A stretch of 64,000 nt of DNA from an uncultured Prolixibacteraceae bacterium (GCA_937915865.1 CALGIG010000034.1:1-64000), one strand, 5' to 3'; numbered from the stretch's first letter, positions 1-9,356 are shown. The notes: generated by a model not told the origin, from the letters alone. Numbers and translations: made by a program.

Positions 1-132
1 ATTATAGAACCCTACTGCAAGCAAGGTAAACAGAGCTTGCGAAAATTAAATTATTATTTCAAAACTCAAAAATAAGACTTAAAAAGTCAGAATACTACTC
101 GTTCTTTACTCAACTATATTGCTTCGAAATAA

Positions 133-165
133 AAATCCTTCGAAAACTGGATTTTCGAAGGATTT
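133..165 (-). terminator. Rho-independent terminator after the beta-propeller gene
   Basis: A perfect 14-bp stem (133-146 with 152-165) closes a 5-nt loop. On the minus strand it is followed by a T-rich stretch. It lies 20 bp beyond the stop of the minus-strand gene that ends at 185. I see nothing else in bases 1-132. Confidence 0.7.
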
Positions 166-184
166 AAAATATTAATCAACGTTA

Positions 185-1588
185 CTATTTCCTTACGCAA
201 TATAACTTTTTAACCCCCCTAAAAATGTAGGCATCGTCGGTAATGGCTACCGACCCCCAGAACTTGTCGTTCAAATTGTTTTTCGACAAAACCCTGAATT
301 CTTTTCCGGCTTGAACAACCTGAGTAATGCCTTTTTCGTCATAAAAATAAATTTTGTTGCCCTGAACCCAGGGAGTGGCCCAACATGCGCCCACATTTGG
401 CACTTTTTCTTTGTACACCAGAATTCCGGTTGTTGCATCGTGGCAACAAATTTCACCACCTCTTGAGCTTAAAAGGTAAAGCAACCCATTATAAAGTAAA
501 GGAGAAGGATTTGCTATTCCGGCTTTACGGATAGTCCATTCAACACCATTACTTATCAAACTACTGTCAGCAGGCGTAATATTGCCTTTTGATCCGGCTT
601 TAACCGAAAACAGAATACCCGGTTTATTCGGGCCACCAGCTTTTCCTACATAAATATGACTTTCGTCGTAAACAGCTGAAGGAATGGTCATTCCATCGCC
701 CATATTCAACTCCCAAATTGTTTTACCAGTTGTTGGATCATATGAACGTGCGTATTTCCCCAGGGTAACTAATTCCGTTCCGAATTTATTATTCCAGATG
801 ACAGGTGTGGCATAATTCGTTTTTTCGTCGCGATTGACTTTCCACTTCTCATTACCAGTAGCAGCATCAAGAGCCACTAGAAACGAATTTTCCTCGTTAT
901 CAACCTGAATGTAAAGCAAGTCGTTATAAATCACTGGCGAAGAACCTGTTCCCCAGCCATTCTGTGTTTCGTAAGCTCCCAAATCTTTCTGCCAAAGCAG
1001 CTTCCCGTTTAAATCATAACAAAAAACACCGATCATTCCCCAATAAGCATAAATCCGTTTCCCGTCGGTAACCGGTGTCTCACATGCATAATTGCTGGCC
1101 TGATGTTTCCTGGTTCGCGGTGCCCCGTTATATGCCACGTGTTTCCATAGTTCTTTACCGGATTTCAGGTCGAAACAAGTTAATTCCCATTGATAAACCT
1201 CCTGTTTGTAGCTATCATCAGGAGCTTGTGGAGGAGGGGGAGCAACTGGTTGACCGGCTTGCGCTCCCTGCGTTGGTGGCAAAGGAGGCGGTGTTTGCTG
1301 AACAGTTGATTTTGCCCGCGGAGCTGCCTTTTCGAGAAAAACAGAAGTAACAAAAATTCGATCACTGCAAATTATTGGTGATGACCATCCCTCTCCATTT
1401 AAATCAGTTTTCCAGGCTACATTGAGACTATCGTTCCATTCTGTAGCGTAATTCGTTCCTTTAGCAATCATATTATTTTCCGGTCCGCGAAATTGGGTCC
1501 AATCTGGTTGAGATGGCATGAAGGAATAAAGAAGTAAAGAACCAACAACAAGCAACATTCCTGTAACAGATTTCAACTTGTATTTCAT
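185..1588 (-). CDS. Secreted PQQ-type beta-propeller protein
   Basis: A 467-residue exported protein with an N-terminal hydrophobic signal segment (about residues 8-24). It then has repeated propeller blades of the PQQ/quinoprotein type: the DWTQFRGP opening typical of this family, and blades ending in patterns such as LDAATGNEKW and YDPTTGKTIWEL. A proline- and glutamine-rich insert lies near residues 95-125. Family members act as quinoprotein-like scaffolds or BamB-like proteins; nothing here shows a cofactor site or substrate. It stands alone with its own terminator downstream, so no operon partner hints at its role. Confidence 0.8.
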   Translation of the reverse strand: MKYKLKSVTGMLLVVGSLLLYSFMPSQPDWTQFRGPENNMIAKGTNYATEWNDSLNVAWKTDLNGEGWSSPIICSDRIFVTSVFLEKAAPRAKSTVQQTPPPLPPTQGAQAGQPVAPPPPQAPDDSYKQEVYQWELTCFDLKSGKELWKHVAYNGAPRTRKHQASNYACETPVTDGKRIYAYWGMIGVFCYDLNGKLLWQKDLGAYETQNGWGTGSSPVIYNDLLYIQVDNEENSFLVALDAATGNEKWKVNRDEKTNYATPVIWNNKFGTELVTLGKYARSYDPTTGKTIWELNMGDGMTIPSAVYDESHIYVGKAGGPNKPGILFSVKAGSKGNITPADSSLISNGVEWTIRKAGIANPSPLLYNGLLYLLSSRGGEICCHDATTGILVYKEKVPNVGACWATPWVQGNKIYFYDEKGITQVVQAGKEFRVLSKNNLNDKFWGSVAITDDAYIFRGVKKLYCVRK

Positions 1589-1792
1589 AGAGTTAGTTTT
1601 TAGTTTACCAAAATTAAGCTATTAATTGATTGAAAATTAGAGCTTATAAAATATCAACAAAAAAATTACATCCTCTCCTACCCTACTGACATACAGTTGT
1701 CACAAGCTTGTATTTCCTTTGTTGTACTTGAAAACAATTAAACAATTACAGATCATTTAAATTCTTAATTTTAAACATTTAAACAAATTACC

Positions 1793-2245
1793 ATGGAAAA
1801 GAAAACAGTACAAAAAGTGAATGTTATTTGCATCAGCATCGACACCAAATTAAAAACGATGATGGAAGACACTGGTAATCTTCCCAACGAACTTGTAGAA
1901 AAAGCGCTGGAGTTAAACCTTGAAATTGCTGGTCCGCAAATCTGGGTTTACGACGCAACCGATGGAAACCCGGCCACACCCTTCGAATTAACCATTGCCC
2001 TTCCTATAAATAAACAGAATGGGGACGCCGGAAAATTCAGGTTCGCCGAATTTCCTGAATTTAACTGCATCAGCGAAATTCACCGCGGGCCATGGGCAAA
2101 ATTGGGCGAAACCTACCAGAAATTAATGCCTTCTATTTTGCAACCAGGTCAATCCTGCAGAGTTATTTGCCGTGAAGTTTATCATATCTGCGATTTTGAA
2201 AATCAGGAAAATTGCGTTACCGAAATTCAAGTTGAAGTAAAATGA
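1793..2245 (+). CDS. GyrI-like effector-binding domain protein
   Basis: A 150-residue soluble protein that matches the stand-alone GyrI-like/AraC effector-binding domain in overall pattern. Visible features are a QIWVYD-type strand near residue 50, an ELTIALPI strand, an IHRGPWAKLGETYQKL segment, which is the family's typical HxGxYxxLxxxY region, and a C-terminal strand EIQVEVK. Such domains bind small hydrophobic molecules. There is no DNA-binding domain, so it may act as a sequestering or hydrolytic stand-alone form. Its stop overlaps the start of the next gene by 4 bp (ATGA), showing translational coupling. Confidence 0.75.
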   Translation: MEKKTVQKVNVICISIDTKLKTMMEDTGNLPNELVEKALELNLEIAGPQIWVYDATDGNPATPFELTIALPINKQNGDAGKFRFAEFPEFNCISEIHRGPWAKLGETYQKLMPSILQPGQSCRVICREVYHICDFENQENCVTEIQVEVK

Positions 2246-2595
2246 ACACCGAAGTAAAAAACGATCCTCAACTAATTGCCTATTGCGGCTTGTATTGTGG
2301 CGCCTGCGGAAAATACCAGAAAGGGAAATGCCCAAGCTGCAAACAAATAAGCGGGCAACATTGGTGTAAAATCCGCACATGTAACATCGATCAAAAATTC
2401 AGTTCGTGTGCCGATTGTTCGCTCGAAACACCCAATGCCTGCAAGAAATTCAATAACCCGATTTCAAAAGTTTTCGCCTTCATTTTCGGTTCGAACCGCG
2501 AAAAGTGCATACTAACCATTCGTGAAAACGGAGCAGTTTGGTACGCCGCCCACATGGCCGAAACAGGGCAACAATCGCTGAAAGGAAAATCATAA
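2242..2595 (+). CDS. DUF3795 cysteine-rich protein
   Basis: A 117-residue protein with many cysteines, opening with the DUF3795 signature IAYCGLYCGACGKYQKGKCPSC. Further Cys residues occur at CKIRTC, CADC and ACKKF. The spacing suggests metal binding, probably zinc or an Fe-S centre; the function of the family is not known. It is translationally coupled to the preceding GyrI-like gene, so the two products are likely used together. No signal peptide is visible. The 104-bp gap to the next gene carries only AT-rich DNA. Confidence 0.8.
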   Translation: MNTEVKNDPQLIAYCGLYCGACGKYQKGKCPSCKQISGQHWCKIRTCNIDQKFSSCADCSLETPNACKKFNNPISKVFAFIFGSNREKCILTIRENGAVWYAAHMAETGQQSLKGKS

Positions 2596-2699
2596 GCCGC
2601 GGAATTCAGTCGCAGTTGGCAGAAAAAATAATGAAGAACTTGCTTTTCTGTTAACTGCGACTAAATACTGAAAATCTTTTACTTTTTACCTTTTGAACC

Positions 2700-3668
2700 A
2701 TGAATCACATCGAGCGGCTTAACGCTATTCTCATCCAGCTACAGAGCAAGCGAATTGTTAAAGCATCCGAAATTGCTGAACGATTCGATATTAGCCTGCG
2801 AACGGTCTACCGTGATATCCGCTCGCTCGAAGCCTCAGGTGTACCCATTGGTTCGGAAGCCGGTGTTGGTTATTTCCTGATGGACAATTATAAATTGCCG
2901 CCGGTGATGTTCAGTAAAGACGAAGCTTCGGCTTTGTTGTTTGGCGAAAAACTGATCGAAAAGATGTCGGATGACCGAATGAAATCTGATTTTCGCTCGG
3001 CTATAACAAAAATTAAGGCGATTTTAAAACCTGAAGAAAAAGATAGGCTTGAAAAATTACACAATCAAATTTCAGTACTTAATTACAACTCATCAAATAA
3101 TAGCTATAACCAGTTATTTCTGAATGAGATTCAACAGTCTCTGATAACGAAGCAAGTGGTTGAAATTGATTACCAGGCCGGATATGGAGCACCACCTACC
3201 AAACGATTGGTTGAACCGATTGGGCTATGCAATTACCATAGGCACTGGCATTTGTTTGCCTGGTGCCGTTTGCGCGCTGAATATCGCGATTTCAGGCTCG
3301 ACCGTATTAAAAACCTAAAAATACTGGAAGAAAACTACAAAGGGAAACAACACATTTCGCTGGAGGAATTTATCGGGCAAATGAATGTAATTACCGGAGA
3401 ACCAAATATATCGCTTTTGGTTAAAAATGAAAACATTCGCACAATTTCCGATTCGAAATACTGGTACGGCTTTATTAACGATGAGCAGGTTGACGAACAA
3501 ACAAGCCGTCTATATTTCTCAAATACTGAGCTTCGAGGATTCGCCACCTGGATAATTAGCTCGGGCTCGTATGCCAAAGTTGAAAAACCGGAAGAATTGA
3601 AAAATATTCTGGAGCAGTATGTTTCAGGAATAATCCAAAATTACCGAAATGAAATCACCACAGATTAA
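2700..3668 (+). CDS. YafY/WYL-family transcriptional regulator
   Basis: A 322-residue regulator. Residues 1-60 form a DeoR-type helix-turn-helix (RIVKASEIAERFDISLRTVYRDIRSL region). The middle and C-terminal parts match the WYL domain, with VEPIGLCNYHRHWHLFAWC around residues 170-190, and the WCX-type C-terminal extension. WYL proteins bind ligands or nucleic acids and usually act as repressors or as regulators of nearby genes. It may control the GyrI/DUF3795 pair just upstream, which is on the same strand, but that is inference from position. A large palindrome covers its stop codon and 3' end. Confidence 0.85.
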   Translation: MNHIERLNAILIQLQSKRIVKASEIAERFDISLRTVYRDIRSLEASGVPIGSEAGVGYFLMDNYKLPPVMFSKDEASALLFGEKLIEKMSDDRMKSDFRSAITKIKAILKPEEKDRLEKLHNQISVLNYNSSNNSYNQLFLNEIQQSLITKQVVEIDYQAGYGAPPTKRLVEPIGLCNYHRHWHLFAWCRLRAEYRDFRLDRIKNLKILEENYKGKQHISLEEFIGQMNVITGEPNISLLVKNENIRTISDSKYWYGFINDEQVDEQTSRLYFSNTELRGFATWIISSGSYAKVEKPEELKNILEQYVSGIIQNYRNEITTD

Positions 3669-3718
3669 CTCAGATTAGTTAGTTCAATCTGAGTTAATTT
3701 GTATAAATCTGTGGTGAT
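3654..3718. terminator. Bidirectional terminator-like nested palindrome
   Basis: Two nested inverted repeats sit between convergent genes. The inner one pairs 3667-3676 with 3686-3695 (AACTCAGATT with AATCTGAGTT). The outer one pairs 3654-3666 with 3706-3718 (ATCACCACAGATT with AATCTGTGGTGAT). It starts inside the last codons of the WYL gene. There is no long T-run, so it may be a repetitive palindrome used as a terminator. Confidence 0.5.
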
Positions 3719-3726
3719 GTTATAAT

Positions 3727-5094
3727 TTAAATAACTTCAGGCATTAAATATGGTGCACGATAGTCGCGGGAAAGCATAGCATTGGCATCGTCGATGTCGT
3801 TACCAATAAAGCGTTCGGCAACCGGATCGAAATTGAGCTGTTTGCCCAAACGATATGAGATGTTTCCTAGATGCGCCAATGAAGACGACAATGCCCCGGT
3901 TTGAACCGGACCATTCTGGATACTCATGTCACGCTTGCGAATAGCATCAAACCAGTTCTGGAAGTGCAAATCCAATTCGCCATCTTCGGAACGACTTGGG
4001 CCTTTTTCGCGTTTTTCGCCCAGGTAGGTTTCGTAAGTTCCGTAGCCTTTCACCACCAAATAACCTTTATCTCCATAGAAAATATTACCTACTCCAGCGC
4101 CATCTTCGAGGTTTGTACACCAGTTACGAACTTCGAACTGGATGATTTTCTTTTCCTTCGGATAGTGGTAAATAGAAGTCTGAATTTCAGGAACTTCCTT
4201 GCAATCGTCCCACAGGAATTTACCACCCATTGAAGTTATGCGTTCAGGCAAAGAATTTACGCCCAATCCCCACATACACAGGTCGGTTTCGTGAATCCCC
4301 TGGTTACCGACATCGCCGTTACCATAATTCCAGTGCCAGTGCCAATTATAATGAACCAGGTTTCTGGTGAACGGACGCATAGGAGCCGGCCCTGTCCACA
4401 AATCATAATTTACGCCTGCCGGAATAGGCGAAATACCTTTGTTGCCGATATCGGGGCGCCAGCGATACACCAATCCGCGAGCCATATAAACCCGGCCAAT
4501 CAAACCTTCTTCCAAATGCTTAACAGCTTCACGAATGGCTACTGAACTGCGTAACTGAACACCGTGCTGAACAATACGGTTATATTTGTATGCAGCTTCA
4601 ATAATTTTTCTTCCTTCCGAAATATTATGCGTGGCAGGTTTTTCAACGTACACATCTTTTCCAGCCTGACAAGCCCAAACTGTTTGTAAAGCGTGCCAAT
4701 GATTTGGTGTTGCAAGTGTCACTGCATCAATAGTTTTATCTTCAAGAACTTTCCGAAAATCCTGTTCAATATTGATTTTCCGGCCATATTTCTTTTCGAA
4801 ATCAGCGGCACGGTCCTGCAGAACATTTAAATCCGGATCGCTCAGGCAAACCAGTTCAACATTGGCTTTTTCTGCCAATCCCATGATTACTTCGATGTGA
4901 GTTTTTCCTCTACCATTTACGCCGAAAACAGCCACTCTCAACCGGTCGTTTGCACCTTTAGCTGCTGTTGGAATAACGGTTGGCTTTTTCACCGGATCTT
5001 TTGCAAAAACCGACGGTGTAACTGCTGCCACAACAGCACCCGATGCTGCTGTTTTCAGGAAATTTCTTCTTGAATTACTTTCTTCTTTTCCCAT
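3727..5094 (-). CDS. Tat-exported Gfo/Idh/MocA-family oxidoreductase
   Basis: A 455-residue NAD(P)-dependent sugar or inositol oxidoreductase. The N-terminus has a twin-arginine signal (SRRNFLKTAASGAVVAA), so it is exported folded. A Rossmann domain follows, with LRVAVFGVNGRGKTH near residue 50, and the family's EKPATHN motif near residue 150, whose lysine is catalytic in relatives. The C-terminal half is the GFO/IDH/MocA alpha/beta domain. It lies 24 bp downstream of a PmoA-like gene on the same strand, so the two probably form an operon acting on a carbohydrate in the periplasm. The substrate cannot be read from the sequence. Confidence 0.88.
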   Translation of the reverse strand: MGKEESNSRRNFLKTAASGAVVAAVTPSVFAKDPVKKPTVIPTAAKGANDRLRVAVFGVNGRGKTHIEVIMGLAEKANVELVCLSDPDLNVLQDRAADFEKKYGRKINIEQDFRKVLEDKTIDAVTLATPNHWHALQTVWACQAGKDVYVEKPATHNISEGRKIIEAAYKYNRIVQHGVQLRSSVAIREAVKHLEEGLIGRVYMARGLVYRWRPDIGNKGISPIPAGVNYDLWTGPAPMRPFTRNLVHYNWHWHWNYGNGDVGNQGIHETDLCMWGLGVNSLPERITSMGGKFLWDDCKEVPEIQTSIYHYPKEKKIIQFEVRNWCTNLEDGAGVGNIFYGDKGYLVVKGYGTYETYLGEKREKGPSRSEDGELDLHFQNWFDAIRKRDMSIQNGPVQTGALSSSLAHLGNISYRLGKQLNFDPVAERFIGNDIDDANAMLSRDYRAPYLMPEVI

Positions 5095-5118
5095 TGGTAA
5101 TTAATTAGTTTATGTTGG

Positions 5119-6138
5119 TTATTTGAAATTTTTTGAAATATCGTTTATAATAGTATCACTCAAATCGCCTCCAATAACGATTTTGTGCTTAAAAGTAACT
5201 GTTTCACCAGGCTTAAGAACAAGCTTTACTTCCTTGGCATTTTTATCAAAATTACGCCCGCCAAGATTGTTGGTAGCAAACAAACCATACCCACGAGCAT
5301 GAGACCAGGCCGGATAATTTGGATTGGATTTATTGTCTAAAATAGCTATTGTAATCACTTCGCCGTCTTTCACTCCCCGAAGAGCAACCCAAGGAGTACG
5401 TTTTCCCCAAACATCGCTACCTTTTACGCCCTCTGCATTCCGATATACACCGTTTACGCCATCGTTGTTCATTACCGGAACTTCGGTGGCAATACCATTG
5501 GCATCAAGAAATTTCTCCGGTTTGTTCGATGGTTCTTCAAAAGTACGATCAAGGCGCAATCCAATTAAACCTTCTTTATTTTCATTGAATGTGACGTTTT
5601 GTTTGGCTGTCAATTTGGTTATCCGGGTTATTGAGCGGGTTGCGCCATCGCCTTCAAAAATAAAAGTAGCTTCTTCATCCAACAACACATTTCCTTTAAA
5701 ATCGACCCACTCTGAATTGGTAACCAGAGTTCCTTTTGACGGATTTTCGCTAACAATTTTTTTGAACTTAACAGTGCCATACCTTGGCTTATCCTCAGCC
5801 TTTATTGCGTAAGAATTATTCCAGAAATCGAGGCCGTTAACATCGCCAAAATTGAACCAAAGGCCAACGTGGTGAGGATGATCGACACGTTCAAATGGTC
5901 GAGGGTTCATTGGAAAACCACGGGTAATAAATTTGCCCGAAGCGCTCATGATCGGATAAAGCGATTGCTTTTCCATATTATCAGGGTAAATGTAGGCAGT
6001 AAAAAATTTACCATCCAGCAATACCTCAACCTTCTTTCCCTTTTCATCGTTTTTAAATTCAACCTTTTCTTTTTTTGCAGCCTGAACTCCGATAGAGAGA
6101 CATAAGAATGCAACAGAAGCAATCCAAATTTTCTTCAT
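5119..6138 (-). CDS. Secreted PmoA-family (DUF6807) protein
   Basis: A 339-residue exported protein with a signal peptide at residues 1-20 (cleavage after VQAA). It matches the PmoA/DUF6807 family, with the typical RPFERVDHPHHVGLWFNFGDVNG segment near residues 80-105 and FLDANG and YGLFATNNLGGR patterns later. Despite the family name there is no sign of methane oxidation; relatives sit in Bacteroidota loci for sugar use next to Gfo/Idh/MocA oxidoreductases, as here. It is the first gene of a two-gene minus-strand operon and is divergent from the regulator at 6277. Confidence 0.8.
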   Translation of the reverse strand: MKKIWIASVAFLCLSIGVQAAKKEKVEFKNDEKGKKVEVLLDGKFFTAYIYPDNMEKQSLYPIMSASGKFITRGFPMNPRPFERVDHPHHVGLWFNFGDVNGLDFWNNSYAIKAEDKPRYGTVKFKKIVSENPSKGTLVTNSEWVDFKGNVLLDEEATFIFEGDGATRSITRITKLTAKQNVTFNENKEGLIGLRLDRTFEEPSNKPEKFLDANGIATEVPVMNNDGVNGVYRNAEGVKGSDVWGKRTPWVALRGVKDGEVITIAILDNKSNPNYPAWSHARGYGLFATNNLGGRNFDKNAKEVKLVLKPGETVTFKHKIVIGGDLSDTIINDISKNFK

Positions 6139-6276
6139 TTCCTAACAAGTTTTAGTAGTTTAATTAAAATTACCTCCAAGGTAAAAATGGATTTATAAAT
6201 TTAGAAGATTTTTAAACTTTATTGCGTAATATTGGCGTTAATAAATTAATTAACGGCACTCATTCAGAATGATTTA

Positions 6277-7449
6277 ATGGCCGACTTACGGAAAATATCT
6301 CAAGCTCTTGAAAAGTTGCTGAATAGCAAAACGTTCGTCAAACCAGGTATATACCGCGACCTGCTTAACTATCTTGTAAATTGTTCGCTTAAAGGTGAAA
6401 TACCTAAAGAGCAGCAAATAGCCCTTGAAGTTTTTGGGAAAAAAACAGATCAGGATAAGGAATTAAATGTTCGTGTTTATATTCTTCACCTCCGTAATAA
6501 ACTTACAGAATATTATCAAAACGAAGGAAAAGACGATACACTTATCCTTGAAATACCCAAAGGGAAATACCAGGTTGAATTCCGTTTTTTGGCTTATAAA
6601 TCGGTGAAACATTCGCTTGAAAAATACAGCATGTCTTTATTTGTTTTTGCTTGTATTCTTTGCATCTTTTCAATTTCACTTGTAATAAACCGTAACAAAT
6701 TTAACCAACCAAGTCAAGCTATCTGGAAAGGCTTTTTAAAACCCGATTTTCCCATTCTGATAGTTTTGGGCGATCATTACTTTTTCAACGATTCAATTGG
6801 AACTGGTAAACGCGGCCCGGCGCGCGATACCCGTATCAATTCAGACGAAGATTTGGATGCCTTTCTGAAAACGCATCCGGAAACGATGGGAAGAATAAAG
6901 AAAAGCAGAACAACCTATACGAACAAACAAGCGTCCATTGGCCTTTTCAGGTTAATGAAAATGTTTGGCGGCGACGTTGCACATGTCGAAATGATGTTCT
7001 CGTCTCAATTAAAATGGGAAGATATTAGAAACAAACATGTGATTTTTATCGGATCGGTTAAAACACTACAATTTCTGAAACCAACGCTCGAAAAAGCTGG
7101 ACTAATTTACGATTTGGAGCATTCATCGTTTAAGTACCAAACTGCCGACAGTACTTTGTTTTTCGACAATCGTTCGGAGAACTACCTTAACCGCGAATAT
7201 TCGAGCCTAATTCACTTGTGTACCAATGACAAACGAAAAATTCTATTTTTATTATCCGACGACGATTTGGGAAATATTGCCGCTATGAAATATTTGATGG
7301 ATGAAAAAAATACCCGTTTCCCGCAGACGTTTCCCGATTTAAATTATAAGGCCGTTTTTGAAGTAAAAGGCCGGGAATCAACTGATTTCGTAGTGAATCT
7401 GGTCAGAATTGATCCCATTCATGAAAACATTTCTGAAATTTGGCCGTGA
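6277..7449 (+). CDS. Membrane-anchored winged-helix regulator-like protein
   Basis: A 390-residue protein in three parts. Residues 1-105 resemble the winged-helix-like domain seen at the N-terminus of many environmental regulators (EVFGKKTDQDKELNVRVYI, then LRNKLTEYY and IPKGKYQVEF). Residues 118-137 form one transmembrane helix. Residues 140-390 would lie in the periplasm and match nothing I recognise; they contain an ILIVLGDHYFFND segment. The layout is that of CadC-type one-component regulators that sense outside and bind DNA inside. It is divergent from the PmoA/oxidoreductase operon, separated by 138 bp, which makes that operon a likely target. Confidence 0.6.
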   Translation: MADLRKISQALEKLLNSKTFVKPGIYRDLLNYLVNCSLKGEIPKEQQIALEVFGKKTDQDKELNVRVYILHLRNKLTEYYQNEGKDDTLILEIPKGKYQVEFRFLAYKSVKHSLEKYSMSLFVFACILCIFSISLVINRNKFNQPSQAIWKGFLKPDFPILIVLGDHYFFNDSIGTGKRGPARDTRINSDEDLDAFLKTHPETMGRIKKSRTTYTNKQASIGLFRLMKMFGGDVAHVEMMFSSQLKWEDIRNKHVIFIGSVKTLQFLKPTLEKAGLIYDLEHSSFKYQTADSTLFFDNRSENYLNREYSSLIHLCTNDKRKILFLLSDDDLGNIAAMKYLMDEKNTRFPQTFPDLNYKAVFEVKGRESTDFVVNLVRIDPIHENISEIWP

Positions 7450-7632
7450 GATATGAGCCAGAACTAAAATTTGATGTTATTCCTTACTATAAAATGCTTG
7501 ATCGCCTCACCCCAGCCCTTTTCCTCCGAAGACGGGAAAACGAAAATAATCGATATTGTTGGCATATACAGCTCTAAATCACCAGCCTGGGGAATTCGGA
7601 GGCTAAACAAATTCGATTGAGCTTATATTAAA

Positions 7633-7681
7633 TTAACAAGGCAAAAGTAAGGAAAGTGATTTCCTGCTTTTGCCTTGTTAA
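7633..7681. terminator. Bidirectional terminator hairpin
   Basis: A 15-bp perfect stem pairs 7633-7647 (TTAACAAGGCAAAAG) with 7667-7681, with a further inner GGAAA/TTTCC stem. It lies between the convergent regulator-like gene (ends 7449) and pirin gene (ends 7701), so it can serve both. The rest of the 251-bp gap shows no coding pattern. Confidence 0.6.
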
Positions 7682-7700
7682 TTTATCCTTTTGCCTTGTT

Positions 7701-8411
7701 TTACATTGGAACTTCCATCAAAAGAACTTTCGAGTTTTTGGTTACTTTCAGTTCAATTTCTGAATCAATTTCCTCAATACAAAGCCCGTAACGATCTGAT
7801 AATTTTTCGGGACCAACTTCTATTTCTCCTGAAATCAGAAAAAGATAAACACCATTTCCGGCCTTTCGAGATTTATATCTGACGATTGAATCCTGATCAA
7901 AATTGCCCAGTGAAAACCAGGCCTGCTGATGAATCCAAACCGATTGATCAACACCATCAGGAGAAACAATGGTCCGCCACCTTCCAGTTATTTCGTTTTC
8001 ATCGAATTTGGCTTGCCCATACCTTGGTTCCACGTTCTTCTTATCCGGGAAAACCCATATTTGAAGGAAGCTAACTTTATTTTTCAGCGAGTGGTTAAAT
8101 TCAGAATGTTGTACTCCTGTTCCAGCCGACATAACTTGTATTTCGCCCGGACGAATAACCGATCCGTTCCCCATACTGTCCCGGTGTTCAAGCTCTCCGT
8201 CCAAAACAATAGTAATAATTTCCATATTGTCGTGTGGATGAGTTCCAAAACCCATTCCTGGCTGAACAGTATCGTCGTTAAGCACACGCAGAGCTCCAAA
8301 ATGCATCCTGTCGGGGTTATAATAACTGGCAAAACTAAACGTGTGCCAGGTATCAAGCCAACCATGATCTATATGGCCTCTGCACCCTGCCCGGTGTACT
8401 GTGAGTTTCAT
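7701..8411 (-). CDS. Pirin-family cupin protein (YhhW-like)
   Basis: A 236-residue bicupin. The N-terminal pirin domain carries the metal-binding set: FGTHPHDNMEIITIVLDGELEHRDSMGN gives two His and one Glu near residues 57-63, and the fourth ligand is in GVQHSEF near residue 101. The C-terminal cupin is degenerate, as is usual in the family. Some members, such as E. coli YhhW, have quercetin 2,3-dioxygenase activity in vitro; the natural substrate is unknown. It is monocistronic: palindromes lie on both sides and the next upstream gene (YceI) is 225 bp away. Confidence 0.85.
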   Translation of the reverse strand: MKLTVHRAGCRGHIDHGWLDTWHTFSFASYYNPDRMHFGALRVLNDDTVQPGMGFGTHPHDNMEIITIVLDGELEHRDSMGNGSVIRPGEIQVMSAGTGVQHSEFNHSLKNKVSFLQIWVFPDKKNVEPRYGQAKFDENEITGRWRTIVSPDGVDQSVWIHQQAWFSLGNFDQDSIVRYKSRKAGNGVYLFLISGEIEVGPEKLSDRYGLCIEEIDSEIELKVTKNSKVLLMEVPM

Positions 8412-8567
8412 TTGTATATATTTTTGTTTATCGTCTTATAATCTGCGTATTAGCATTTTTTCTTTTTTGAATGTCACGACGAAATGGAATAGCCATTTAT
8501 TCATTTTCGGTTTGTGCGAACTTTAGCGCACATGGCTATTTCATGTATTCTGTTTTTGATGATGAAA

Positions 8568-8614
8568 ATTTACAATTTACCAATGAAAAACCGATTCAAT
8601 CGTAAATTGTAAAT
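8568..8614. repeat. Inverted repeats between the YceI and pirin genes
   Basis: A 13-bp perfect inverted repeat (8568-8580 with 8602-8614) lies 23 bp beyond the YceI stop and could end its transcript. A second, separate hairpin sits at 8488-8540, with AATAGCCAT pairing with ATGGCTATT and an inner TGTGCG/CGCACA stem. Neither has a clear T-run, so terminator function is only likely. Confidence 0.45.
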
Positions 8615-8636
8615 ATTTAAATGGTAAATACTTTGC

Positions 8637-9209
8637 TTACTCAGCAACAACCAGGTTGAAGTCGAGCGTAAACTCGTCGTAAATAACTTTGTCGCCCAAA
8701 TTGTCGAAAAACGATTTTGAGCCATATTTTAAGTTGTATTTCGTGCGGTCAATTACCAATGTTCCTTTGTAAACAGTGTTTTTACCTTCTTTGCTCGAAG
8801 TTGCAATAAATTCAACCGGCTTGGTAATGCCTTTAATGGTTAAATTTCCGGTGAAGTTTGTTCCTTCAACTTTGGTTAAAACCAGTTCGGCTGTTGGATA
8901 AGTTGCAACACCAAAAAAGTCGTCAGATTTGAGATGACCAACCAATTTTGCATTCCAGTTAGCATCAGCCAGGTCGGTGTCAACAATGGAGTTCATATCA
9001 ATCACAACCTTTCCTCCGGTAACTTTTCCATCAGTAGTTTCGAGCGAACCTTCTTTTACTGAGATTGTACCCGAATGCTCGCCAGTAACTTTTTTACCCA
9101 ACCATTTTACGGTACTTTTTGTAACATCAACTTTTTGAGTTCCGGCAAAAACTGTAATTGTAAGGGCAAGGGCTAAAACAAATACTGTCAATAATTTAAT
9201 TGTTTTCAT
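8637..9209 (-). CDS. Secreted YceI-family lipocalin-like protein
   Basis: A 190-residue protein with a clean signal peptide (residues 1-22, cleavage after VFA). The YceI fold follows: a KSTVKWLGKKVTGEHSGTI start, a DMNSIVDTDL segment, a HLKSDDFFGVATYPTAELV segment and an NLTIKGITKPVEFIA segment, all typical of the family. YceI proteins are periplasmic beta-barrels that bind polyprenyl chains such as ubiquinone precursors. The length is normal. It is transcribed alone, with a candidate promoter element about 100 bp upstream. Confidence 0.9.
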   Translation of the reverse strand: MKTIKLLTVFVLALALTITVFAGTQKVDVTKSTVKWLGKKVTGEHSGTISVKEGSLETTDGKVTGGKVVIDMNSIVDTDLADANWNAKLVGHLKSDDFFGVATYPTAELVLTKVEGTNFTGNLTIKGITKPVEFIATSSKEGKNTVYKGTLVIDRTKYNLKYGSKSFFDNLGDKVIYDEFTLDFNLVVAE

Positions 9210-9309
9210 AACATCGCTTTTTTAAAGATTAATAATTTTTGTTTTCAGTCGAACTAAACTTAACTAATAGATTTTCTGTCTCTGTAACATTGAATCATTT
9301 TCATGTTTA

Positions 9310-9317
9310 CAAAGATA
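9310..9317 (-). promoter_or_regulatory. Candidate -7 promoter element for the YceI gene
   Basis: On the minus strand this reads TATCTTTG, a full match to the Bacteroidota -7 consensus TAnnTTTG. It sits about 100 bp before the YceI start. No good -33 element is seen at the expected distance. Confidence 0.4.
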
Positions 9318-9356
9318 AATGGAGGAATGGAGGTGGTAAATGGACAAAAAAAAGAT

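Noticed and set aside
5324..5812. Plus-strand 162-residue open frame opposite the PmoA-like gene
   Set aside because: It is an antisense shadow: the minus-strand gene has a signal peptide and family motifs, while this frame has none. Similar antisense frames at 7929-8441 and 16179-16649 were rejected for the same reason.
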